Positions 54,357-61,594 of a stretch of 64,000 nucleotides of DNA are shown here, piece after piece. The notes beneath the pieces are model-generated. The model did no database searches and was not told where the DNA came from. It saw only the letters and a list, made by a program, of their open reading frames with translations. The first letter of the stretch is position 1. Each line of letters starts with the position of its first letter. The translations under genes were made by a program, and so were the position numbers. Source of the stretch: Caenispirillum bisanense (GTDB taxonomy: Bacteria > Pseudomonadota > Alphaproteobacteria > Rhodospirillales > Rhodospirillaceae); NCBI RefSeq assembly GCF_039523075.1, contig NZ_BAAAEP010000009.1, positions 27,408-91,407 on the forward strand, written 5' to 3'.

Positions 54357-54394
54357 CCGTTGAAGCCGCCGCCGCGGAGTGCTATGCCTTGACC

Positions 54395-54694
54395 ATGGAC
54401 ATGGAGAAGACGGCGCGCCGGCTGGAGGCGCTGGGCAACGAGACGCGGCTGGCCATCTATCGCATCCTGGTGCGGGCCGGCGACGACGGGCTGCCGGTGA
54501 TGGCGCTGCAGGACCGGACGGGGGTTCCCCGCTCCACCCTGTCGCACCACCTGCACAAGCTCATCGCCGTCGACCTGGTGACCCAGGAACGGCAGGCCAC
54601 CACGCTCATCTGCCGGGCCAACCTGCCGGTGATGAAGGAGACCATGGGCTTCCTGCTGACCGAGTGCTGCGCCGACGCGCCCACCTGCGGCTAG
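54395..54694 (+). CDS. ArsR/SmtB-family metalloregulator
   Basis: A 99-residue winged-helix repressor. The ATG at 54395 is taken, but a TTG at 54389 with GGAG nine bases upstream is at least as well placed. 'ALGNETRLAIYRILVRAGDD', recognition helix 'GVPRSTLSHHLHKLIAVDLV'. It lacks the classic ELCVC motif in helix 3 but ends in 'LLTECCADAPTCG': a vicinal Cys pair plus a third Cys, as in ArsR proteins that bind trivalent arsenic at the C-terminus. It is followed by an ArsP-type permease. Confidence 0.88.
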   Translation: MDMEKTARRLEALGNETRLAIYRILVRAGDDGLPVMALQDRTGVPRSTLSHHLHKLIAVDLVTQERQATTLICRANLPVMKETMGFLLTECCADAPTCG

Positions 54695-54723
54695 CCGCCC
54701 GTCGCGCCCCTTTTTTTGCCGAT

Positions 54724-54755
54724 CTTCTCCGTAATTCTTAGGAATAGCGGAGAAG
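54724..54755 (+). promoter_or_regulatory. Dyad upstream of arsP
   Basis: CTTCTCCG (54724-54731) and CGGAGAAG (54748-54755) enclose ATTCTTAGGAAT. The right arm merges into the ribosome binding site GAAGGAG of the permease. It could be a second ArsR site or an RNA hairpin masking the ribosome binding site. Confidence 0.4.
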
Positions 54756-54766
54756 GAGTTGCGATC

Positions 54767-55792
54767 ATGACAGCCTTTACAGCCGGCCTCGGCCGCGTGA
54801 TGGGCAGGGTGGACCCGGCCCTGGCGGCGCTGGTGGTCATTCCGGCGGCGCTGGCCCTCGCCCTGCCGGAGCAGGCGGCGGACTCGCTGCGGTTCACGGC
54901 AAAAAGCCTGCTCAGCGTGGCGCCGTTCCTGCTGCTGTCGGTGGCGGTGGCCGCCTATGCCAAGGCGAGCGGGGCGGAGCACCTGATTGCCAAGGCCTTC
55001 CAGGGCCATGTGGTGCCCATGGTGGTGGCGGCGTCGCTGATGGGGGCGCTGTCGCCGTTCTGCTCCTGCGGCGTCATCCCGCTGATCGCCGCGCTGCTGG
55101 CGCTGGGCGTACCGCTGGCGCCGGTGATGGCCTTCTGGCTCGCCTCGCCGATCATGGACCCGTCCATGTTCGTCATGACCGCCGGCACCCTCGGCGTCGA
55201 CTTCGCCATCGCCAAGACGGTGGCGGCCATCGGCATCGGCCTGCTGGGCGGCTTCGGCACCCTGCTGCTGACCCGCCTGCCCGCCTTCGCCGAGCCGCTG
55301 CGGCCGGGCGTCGGCAACGGCGGCTGCGCCGGGGCCAAGATCCGGGCGCCGAAGCCGGTGGTGTGGGCGTTCTGGAGCGATGCCGTGCGCCGCAGCCAGT
55401 TCGTCGCCAGCGCCCGCGATACCGCCCTGTTCCTCGGCAAGTGGCTCGCCCTCGCCTTCCTGCTGGAAAGCCTGATGCTGGCCTACGTCCCGGCCGAGGT
55501 GGTGGCGCAGGCGGTGGGCGGCAGCGGCGTGGTGCCGGTGCTGTCGGCGGCGCTGGTGGGCGTGCCGGCTTACCTCAACGGCTATGCCGCCCTGCCGCTG
55601 GTCGGCGGGCTGCTCGGCCAGGGCATGGCGCCGGGCGCGGCCATGAGCTTCCTGGTGGCCGGCGGCGTCACCAGCATTCCGGCCGCCATCGCCGTCTTCG
55701 CCCTGGCCCGGCTGCCGGTGTTCGCCGCCTACATCGCCTTCTCGCTGACCGGCGCCGTCATCGCCGGGCTGGCCTGGAACCTGCTGGCCTGA
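54767..55792 (+). CDS. ArsP/DUF318-family permease
   Basis: A 341-residue inner-membrane protein with about eight helices. Two related halves carry the family motifs 'ALSPFCSCGVIPLIAALLAL', 'MAFWLASPIMDPSMFVMTAG' and 'VGVPAYLNGYAALPLVGGLL', 'MSFLVAGGVTSIPAAIAVFA'. The Cys pair in 'FCSCG' is characteristic. Relatives export trivalent organoarsenicals (ArsP) or Cu/Zn (SO_0444 type). With an arsR carrying C-terminal Cys residues in front, an arsenical substrate is favoured but not proven. Confidence 0.9.
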   Translation: MTAFTAGLGRVMGRVDPALAALVVIPAALALALPEQAADSLRFTAKSLLSVAPFLLLSVAVAAYAKASGAEHLIAKAFQGHVVPMVVAASLMGALSPFCSCGVIPLIAALLALGVPLAPVMAFWLASPIMDPSMFVMTAGTLGVDFAIAKTVAAIGIGLLGGFGTLLLTRLPAFAEPLRPGVGNGGCAGAKIRAPKPVVWAFWSDAVRRSQFVASARDTALFLGKWLALAFLLESLMLAYVPAEVVAQAVGGSGVVPVLSAALVGVPAYLNGYAALPLVGGLLGQGMAPGAAMSFLVAGGVTSIPAAIAVFALARLPVFAAYIAFSLTGAVIAGLAWNLLA

Positions 55793-55825
55793 CAGCGGAC
55801 AGCGGACGCAGCGGCGCGCCGGACC

Positions 55826-56953
55826 TCAGGCCCGGCCGCCGCTGCCCTCGCCGCCGCCCCCGGCGCCGCTACCGCCACCGGGAGCCTCCGGCGTGCCGGG
55901 CGGCGCCAGGGCATTGCGCAGCAGGCTGAACACCAGCGGCGCCATCATCACCACCAGCATGATGCGGACCAGATGGTGGGTGGAGACGAAGGCGACGTCG
56001 CGGCCAAGGGAAATGGCAATCAGCGACATCTCCGCCACGCCGCCGGGGCTGAAGGCGAGGATGAGGGACGAGAACGGGATGCCGGTCATCGCCTGCACCG
56101 CCACCGAGAAGACCGCCGCCACCACCAGGATGATGGAGGTGGAGCCCAGGGCGGCAAAGAAGGTATCCCGCATGGACTTCAGCGGCACGCCGACGAAACG
56201 GCTGCCGATGCTGGCGCCAATGACCACCTGCGCCACCGCCACCACCACCGGCGGCGGGTGGGCGGCGGTCAGTTCCGCCAGATGCACCACGGCGCTGCCC
56301 AGCATGGGGCCGGTGAGGAAGAAGGCCGGCAGATGGAACAGCCGCGCCACCCCCGCCCCCAGGATGGCGCTGGCCGCCAGCAGGCCGAGGTCGGTGCCGG
56401 TCAGGAAGGCATCGGCCGGCGGCAGCCCGCCCTCCGGCCGCTCGTAGCCGACGAACAGCTGATAGAGGAACGGCAGGGTGAAGACGGTGATGAGGATGCG
56501 GATGGAATGCACCAGGCTGATGGCGCGCTCGTCGCCGCCCATGGCGGTGCCGACCATGATCATTTCCGTCAGCCCGCCCGGCGCGGCGGAGAAGTAGCTC
56601 GTCACCGGCCCGAACTTCACCACCCGGCGGAAGAACAGGATGACGGCGCTGGTGGCGACGATGACGTAGACGAACAGCCCCGCCATGCTCACCACCCAGT
56701 CGCCCAGGTGGTCGACAATGTCGGGCGTGAAGGCGCTGCCGAGCATCACCCCCAGCACCGCCACCATGCCCAGCCGCAGCGGGTTCGGCACCTTCGGCCG
56801 CAGGCCCGCCATGGCCGCCGCCAGATTGAAGAAGATCGCGCCAAGCATCCACGGCAGCGGCGTGCCGATCTTGGTAAACAGCCAGCCACCGGCGCCCCCC
56901 AGCGCCAGGGCCAATCCCCAGGCCCCCACCGTCAGACGGTCGGGAGCCTTCAT
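55826..56953 (-). CDS. AbrB-family inner membrane protein (PF05145 type)
   Basis: A 375-residue protein whose ATG overlaps the nadK stop (ATGA). Two repeats of a helical bundle are seen ('GTPLPWMLGAIFFNLAAAMA', 'YFSAAPGGLTEMIMVGTAMG'; 'GPMLGSAVVHLAELTAAHPP', 'FSPGGVAEMSLIAISLGRDV'). Some databases label this family 'AbrB transcriptional regulator/ammonia monooxygenase', but it is an integral membrane protein, probably a transporter. Gly/Ser-rich tail at the C-terminus. Confidence 0.88.
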   Translation of the reverse strand: MKAPDRLTVGAWGLALALGGAGGWLFTKIGTPLPWMLGAIFFNLAAAMAGLRPKVPNPLRLGMVAVLGVMLGSAFTPDIVDHLGDWVVSMAGLFVYVIVATSAVILFFRRVVKFGPVTSYFSAAPGGLTEMIMVGTAMGGDERAISLVHSIRILITVFTLPFLYQLFVGYERPEGGLPPADAFLTGTDLGLLAASAILGAGVARLFHLPAFFLTGPMLGSAVVHLAELTAAHPPPVVVAVAQVVIGASIGSRFVGVPLKSMRDTFFAALGSTSIILVVAAVFSVAVQAMTGIPFSSLILAFSPGGVAEMSLIAISLGRDVAFVSTHHLVRIMLVVMMAPLVFSLLRNALAPPGTPEAPGGGSGAGGGGEGSGGRA

Positions 56954-57741
56954 GGTGCGAACTGCTCGCTCAGAATCCGTTCCTCCAGATTGTGCTCGGG
57001 GTCGAACAGCATGGTCAGCTGCACGTCCCGCGCCTCGTGGACTTCCACCCGCGCCACCTTGCGCACCTCGGTGTAGTCCGCCACCGCCGAGACCGGCCGC
57101 TTGTTGCTTTCCTGGATCTCGAACGCCACCCGCGCCGTGTGCGGCAGGATGGCGCCGCGCCACCGCCGCGGGCGGAAGGCGCTGATGGGCGTCAGGGCCA
57201 TGACGTTCGACCCCATGGGCAGGATCGGGCCATGGGCCGACAGGTTGTAGGCGGTGGAGCCGGCAGCGGTACACACCAGGGCGCCGTCGCAGATCAGTTC
57301 CTGCAGGCGCACCTTGCCGTCGATGCTGATGCGCAGCTTGGCCGCCTGGCGCGTCTCGCGCAGCATGGAGACCTCGTTGATGGCCAGCGCCTCGATGGTC
57401 TCGCCGCCGCAGGTGACGGCCACCATGCGCAGCGGATGCAGCACCACATGCTGCGCCCGCGCCAGCCGTTTCGGCAGGTCTTCCTCGCCGTAGGTGTTCA
57501 TGAGGAACCCGACGGTGCCGCGGTTCATGCCGTAGATCGGCCGGCTCATGGCCATGTAGCGGTGCAGCGTCTCCAGCATGAAGCCGTCGCCGCCCAGCGC
57601 CACGATGATGTCCGCCCGCTCCGGCGGCGTATGGCCGTAGCGGTGGCGCAGCCGCATCAGCGCTTCCTGCGCCAGGTCCGACTGGGCGGCGACGAAGGCA
57701 ATGGCAGTCACATCGGGAGGAGTCGCGGGAGTCTGGATCAT
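56950..57741 (-). CDS. nadK: NAD kinase
   Basis: A 263-residue enzyme phosphorylating NAD to NADP. Motifs 'ADIIVALGGDGFMLETLHRY' (GGDG), 'YGMNRGTVGFLMNTYGEEDL', 'LAINEVSMLRETRQAAKLRI', 'CDGALVCTAAGSTAYNLSAH'. Slightly short at the N-terminus, as usual in alphaproteobacteria. Overlaps the downstream AbrB-type gene. Confidence 0.95.
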   Translation of the reverse strand: MIQTPATPPDVTAIAFVAAQSDLAQEALMRLRHRYGHTPPERADIIVALGGDGFMLETLHRYMAMSRPIYGMNRGTVGFLMNTYGEEDLPKRLARAQHVVLHPLRMVAVTCGGETIEALAINEVSMLRETRQAAKLRISIDGKVRLQELICDGALVCTAAGSTAYNLSAHGPILPMGSNVMALTPISAFRPRRWRGAILPHTARVAFEIQESNKRPVSAVADYTEVRKVARVEVHEARDVQLTMLFDPEHNLEERILSEQFAP

Positions 57742-57940
57742 GGTGCGCCACGGTTGCAGGACCGGCAGTATACCGGCCGGGGATCGGAAAGAGAACGCTC
57801 CAGCGGCGACGGGAGGCGGCGCCGTTGGCGATGCCGTCGGGCCGGACGGCGGTGCTCATGGAAACGCCGGCCACGGAGACCGGGCCGGCGCTTCTTCTTT
57901 CTTGGACTGCCCTCGGGGGCCTGGTTGAACTCTGTATTCT

Positions 57941-58262
57941 TGCCTCAGGCGCCGGCGCGGCCTCCTCGGCCGCTTGGCTCCCGCGGCACAGCCGCGCGGC
58001 GCGGTCGCGCCGGCCACCTTGCTTGCGCAAGGTGGTTTGGTTTGTTCTTGCCTCAGGCGCCGGCGCGGCCTGACCGGCCGCTTGGCTCCCGCGGCACAGC
58101 NNNNNNNNNNNNNNNNNNNNNNNNNNNNNNNNNNNNNNNNNNNNNNNNNNNNNNNNNNNNNNNNNNNNNNNNNNNNNNNNNNNNNNNNNNNNNNNNNNNC
58201 CACCTTGCTTGCGCAAGGTGGTTTGGTTTGTTCTTGCCTCAGGCGCCGGCGCGGTCGCGCCG
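57941..58262 (+). repeat. Tandem repeat, 108-base period, carrying terminator-like hairpins
   Basis: Copies beginning TGCCTCAGGCGCCGGCGCGG start at 57941, 58049 and 58235. Each full unit continues GGCCGCTTGGCTCCCGCGGC and contains the hairpin CCACCTTGC-TTGC-GCAAGGTGG followed by TTTGGTTTGTTCTT (58014-58049 and 58200-58235). The hairpin plus T-rich tail resembles a Rho-independent terminator reading rightward, but no plus-strand gene precedes it. The gap falls inside a unit. Confidence 0.8.
58101..58199. other. Assembly gap (99 N)
   Basis: The sequence stops at offset 51 of one repeat unit and resumes at offset 73 of a unit. A real gap of 21 bases, or 21 plus a multiple of 108, would fit, but 99 does not. 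The N count is therefore a placeholder and the copy number unknown. Confidence 0.9.
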
Positions 58263-58285
58263 ACCGCAGGGCGGGCCCAAGGTGG

Positions 58286-59947
58286 TTAGCGCGTCAGCAG
58301 GCCGCGCGCCACCACGTGCGCCTGGATCTCCGCCGCGCCCTCGAAGATGTTGAGGATGCGGGCGTCGCACAGGATGCGGCTGATCTGGTATTCCTCGGCG
58401 TAGCCGTTACCGCCGTGGATCTGCAGGGCGTTGTCGGCATTGGCCCAGGCGACGCGGGCGCCCAGCAGCTTGGCCATGCCGGCCTCGATGTCGCAGCGGC
58501 GGTCGCTGTCCTTCTCCTCGCCGGCGAAGTAGGTCAGCTGGCGGGCGATCATGGTCTCCACCACCATCCACGCCAGCTTGCCGTAGACGCGCGGGAACTC
58601 GAAGATCGGCTTGGCGAACTGCTGGCGCTCGTTCGCATAGCGCAGGCCCACTTCCAGCGCGTTCTGCGCCACGCCGACGGCCCGCGCCGCGGTCTGGATG
58701 CGGGCGCTTTCGAAGGTCGCCATCAGCTGCTTGAAGCCCTGGCCCTCGACGCCGCCCAGCAGGTTGGCGGCCGGCACCTTGAAGCCGTCGAACGACAGCT
58801 CGTATTCCTTCATGCCGCGGTAGCCGAGCACCTTGATCTCGCCGCCGTCCATGCCCTCGGCCGGGAACGGATCGGTCTCCGTGCCGCGCGGCTTCTCGGC
58901 CAGCAGCATGGACAGGCCCTTGTAGCCCTTCTCGTCCGGGTTGGTGCGGGTGAGCAGGGTCATGAGGTCGGAGCGGCTGGCGTGGGTGATCCACGTCTTG
59001 TTGCCGGTCACCACGTACTCGTCGCCCTGCTTCACCGCGCGGGTGCGCAGCGAGGCAAGGTCGGAGCCGGTGTTGGGCTCGGTGAACACTGCCGTCGGCA
59101 GGATCTCGCCGGAGGCGATCTTCGGCAGGTAGTGCTGCTTCTGCTCCTCGGTGCCGCCCAGGCGGATGAGTTCGGCCGCGATCTCCGACCGGGTGCCGAG
59201 CGAGCCGACGCCGATGTAGGCGCGGCTGAGTTCTTCCGTCACCACGCACATGGCGGTCTTGCCCATGCCGTGGCCGCCGTATTCCTCGGGGATGGTCAGG
59301 CCGAAGACGCCCAGCTCCGCCATCTGCTCCAGGACCTCCAGCGGGATCAGCTCGTCCTTCAGGTGCCAGTCGTGGCAGTAGGGGACGACCTTTTCCTCGG
59401 CGAAGCGGCGGAAGGTGTCGCGCACCATGGCCAGCGTCTCGTCCTGCAAGCCGAGGTCGCCGAAGTGCTCGCCGTCGCGGATCAGCTCGGCGATGCGCTT
59501 CTTGCAGGCGGCGGTGAAGCCGTGCTCGCGCAGCAGGGTGGTCTGCGGGCTCTGCAGCAGCTGGCGCTGGCGCACCTCGATGCCGAAGTCGGCCAGGCGC
59601 ACCATCTCGCCCTGGCCCATGGGCAGGCCGCCGAAGATCTGGTGCAGGTATTCCGAGAAGGCGGCCTGGACCAGCAGCTGTTCCAGTTCGCCGAAGCGGC
59701 CCTGGGCCTCCAGCCGCTTGCCCCAGGCGAGCATCTGCTCCAGAGCGGCGACGTAGGTGGCGTACCAGGCATAGCCGTGGGCGGCGAACTGGTGCTGTTC
59801 CAGCGCATCGGCGTCCACCTTGCCGTCGACCGTCACCTTGCCGGCGACGTGTTCGCGGATGGTGTCGAGCACGCCGCGGGCGGTGTAGAGCGCCTTTTCG
59901 CAGGTGTGCAGGAGGTCGTTGATGATCAGCTTGGCGGGCATCTGCAC
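58286..59947 (-). CDS. mcd: (2S)-methylsuccinyl-CoA dehydrogenase
   Basis: A 553-residue acyl-CoA dehydrogenase-family flavoprotein; GTG at 59947, or ATG two codons later. An N-terminal helical extension of about 150 residues ('LLHTCEKALYTARGVLDTIR', 'HGYAWYATYVAALEQMLAWG') is the mark of methylsuccinyl-CoA dehydrogenase. The usual ACAD core follows: 'LTIPEEYGGHGMGKTAMCVV', 'FTEPNTGSDLASLRTRAVKQ', 'GNKTWITHASRSDLMTLLTR', 'IHGGNGYAEEYQISRILCDA'. It oxidises methylsuccinyl-CoA to mesaconyl-C1-CoA in the EMC pathway, directly downstream of ccr. Confidence 0.93.
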   Translation of the reverse strand: MQMPAKLIINDLLHTCEKALYTARGVLDTIREHVAGKVTVDGKVDADALEQHQFAAHGYAWYATYVAALEQMLAWGKRLEAQGRFGELEQLLVQAAFSEYLHQIFGGLPMGQGEMVRLADFGIEVRQRQLLQSPQTTLLREHGFTAACKKRIAELIRDGEHFGDLGLQDETLAMVRDTFRRFAEEKVVPYCHDWHLKDELIPLEVLEQMAELGVFGLTIPEEYGGHGMGKTAMCVVTEELSRAYIGVGSLGTRSEIAAELIRLGGTEEQKQHYLPKIASGEILPTAVFTEPNTGSDLASLRTRAVKQGDEYVVTGNKTWITHASRSDLMTLLTRTNPDEKGYKGLSMLLAEKPRGTETDPFPAEGMDGGEIKVLGYRGMKEYELSFDGFKVPAANLLGGVEGQGFKQLMATFESARIQTAARAVGVAQNALEVGLRYANERQQFAKPIFEFPRVYGKLAWMVVETMIARQLTYFAGEEKDSDRRCDIEAGMAKLLGARVAWANADNALQIHGGNGYAEEYQISRILCDARILNIFEGAAEIQAHVVARGLLTR

Positions 59948-60013
59948 GGTGTCTTCTCTCTCAGCGGGTCGGGGGATGCGGCTGGGGGGAGGCGCGGAAG
60001 ACCGCGCCCGTCC

Positions 60014-61294
60014 TCAGCCTTCCAGCACGTCTTCCAGGGTGCGGCGGCCGGGCACCTTGGCCTGAACCATGACGGCCATGTTGCCGGGCTTGTGCTTGTT
60101 GTCCAACATCAGGGTGTGGGCCTTCGGAATGTCCTCCCACGAGAACACTTCGGACATGCACGGGTCGATACGGCGTTCGATCACCAGCTGGTTTGCCTGC
60201 GCCGCCTGTTTCAGGTGCGCGAAGTGGCTGCCCTGGATGCGCTTCTGCCGCATCCACACGAAGCGGGCGTCGAAGGTGAGGTTGTAGCCGGTGGTGCCGG
60301 CGCAGAACACCACCATGCCGCCGCGCTTCACCACGTTGCACGACACCGGGAAGGTCTGCTCGCCGGGGTGTTCGAACACCGTGTCGACGTCGTTGCCCTT
60401 GCCGGTGATCTCCCAGATCGCCTTGCCGAACTTGCGGACCTCCTGCATGTACTCCTTGAAGCCCTCGCCGTTCACCGGCGGCAGCTGGCCCCAGCAGTTG
60501 AAGTCCTTTCGGTTGAGCACCGCCTTGGCGCCCAGGCTCATGACGAAGTCGCGCTTGCTCTCGTCGGAAATGACGCCGATGGCGTTGGCGCCGGCCGTCG
60601 CGCACAGCTGGATCGCCATGGAGCCGAGGCCGCCGGAAGCGCCCCACACCAGCACGTTGTGGCCCGGCCGCAGGATGTGCGGGCGGTGGCCGAACAGCAT
60701 GCGATAGGCGGTGGCGAGCGTCAGGGTGTAGCAGGCGCTCTCTTCCCAGGTCAGGTGCTTCGGCCGCCGCATCAGCTGCTGCGCCTGCACGCAGGTGAAC
60801 TGCGCGAAGGAGCCGTCGGGCGTCTCGTAACCCCAGATGCGCTGGCTGGGGGAGAGCATCGGGTCGCCGCCGTTGCACTCCTCGTCGTCGCCGTCATCCT
60901 GGTTGCAGTGGATGACCACCTCGTCGCCCACCTTCCACGCCTTCACCTTGGAGCCGACCTTCCACACGATGCCGGAGGCGTCGGAGCCGGCGATGTGGAA
61001 CGGCGCGCCGTGGACGTCGAAGGGCGAGATGGGCTTGCCGAGGCCGGCCCAGACGCCGTTGTAGTTGACGCCGGCGGCCATCACCATCACCAGCACTTCG
61101 TGGCTGTCGGGCTCCGGCACGTCCACCACTTCCACCTGGAAGGACTGCTCGGGCGGCCCGTGGCGCTCGCGGCGGATGAGCCAGCCGTACATCTTCTTCG
61201 GGGTGTGGCCGAGCGGCGGGATCTCGCCGATCTCATACAGGTCCTTGACGTCCTGACCACCCTTCAGGCTGATCACTTCCGCGGTGCTGGTCAT
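60014..61294 (-). CDS. ccr: Crotonyl-CoA carboxylase/reductase
   Basis: A 426-residue MDR-family enzyme that reductively carboxylates crotonyl-CoA to ethylmalonyl-CoA with NADPH and CO2; the signature enzyme of the EMC pathway. Started at MTSTAEVISLKGGQDVKDLY. 'PPLGHTPKKMYGWLIRRERH', 'HIAGSDASGIVWKVGSKVKA', 'VLVWGASGGLGSMAIQLCAT' (NADPH site), 'VFEHPGEQTFPVSCNVVKRG', 'GSHFAHLKQAAQANQLV'. The Asn/Phe/His/Glu CO2-site environment looks intact ('EHPGEQTFP'). 66 bases upstream of mcd and divergent from ecm. Confidence 0.97.
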   Translation of the reverse strand: MTSTAEVISLKGGQDVKDLYEIGEIPPLGHTPKKMYGWLIRRERHGPPEQSFQVEVVDVPEPDSHEVLVMVMAAGVNYNGVWAGLGKPISPFDVHGAPFHIAGSDASGIVWKVGSKVKAWKVGDEVVIHCNQDDGDDEECNGGDPMLSPSQRIWGYETPDGSFAQFTCVQAQQLMRRPKHLTWEESACYTLTLATAYRMLFGHRPHILRPGHNVLVWGASGGLGSMAIQLCATAGANAIGVISDESKRDFVMSLGAKAVLNRKDFNCWGQLPPVNGEGFKEYMQEVRKFGKAIWEITGKGNDVDTVFEHPGEQTFPVSCNVVKRGGMVVFCAGTTGYNLTFDARFVWMRQKRIQGSHFAHLKQAAQANQLVIERRIDPCMSEVFSWEDIPKAHTLMLDNKHKPGNMAVMVQAKVPGRRTLEDVLEG

Positions 61295-61594
61295 CGTGGC
61301 AATCCCCTGGGTCTGGTGCCGGCGTGGCGCCCGCGGCCGGGCCGTGAAGGCCGTTCCCGCGGGCGGGCCGACCGCCGCATGCTCTTTCGGCGGTGCACAA
61401 TCCAATGTCCGGCCCCTCGCGTTCGTTGCGGGAGGCGGCGTTGCTTCATCCTTAGCGTTTTGTCGCTTTCTTCGCAATGCACAAAATGATACTTTCTTGC
61501 CTGGATGCCCAGGGCACGGGTAATTTTATAATCAACGTCATGCACTTAGGGTTGCAGAATTGGTAAACTCTCACCCTGATCGGAGGACCCCGGA
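61295..61594. promoter_or_regulatory. Divergent ccr-ecm control region
   Basis: A 300-base region, the 61440-61570 part notably A/T-rich. TATAAT occurs at 61527-61532 on the plus strand (possible ecm -10, no good -35 seen). On the minus strand TTGTGCATTGCGAAG (61471-61485) resembles phasin/PHB-regulator (PhaR) type or other carbon-control sites with a TGCATTGC core. Both are visual calls. Confidence 0.45.

Larger units (their letters stand above)
57742..58285. other. 544-base intergenic region with tandem repeat and gap
   Basis: No gene is supported between nadK and mcd. From 57742 to about 57940 lies the nadK promoter side, with nothing recognisable. From 57941 a tandem repeat fills the rest and is interrupted by the assembly gap. 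Confidence 0.7.

Noticed and set aside
55826..56953. Reading the 'AbrB' family name as a transcription factor
   Set aside because: The protein is an integral membrane protein with duplicated helical bundles and no DNA-binding domain.
57941..58262. Tandem repeats considered as a CRISPR array
   Set aside because: Units are contiguous with a 108-base period and no unique spacers; no cas genes.
57974..61489. Plus-strand open frame translated through the N gap (over 1100 codons)
   Set aside because: Artefact of the N run and of antisense frames to mcd and ccr.
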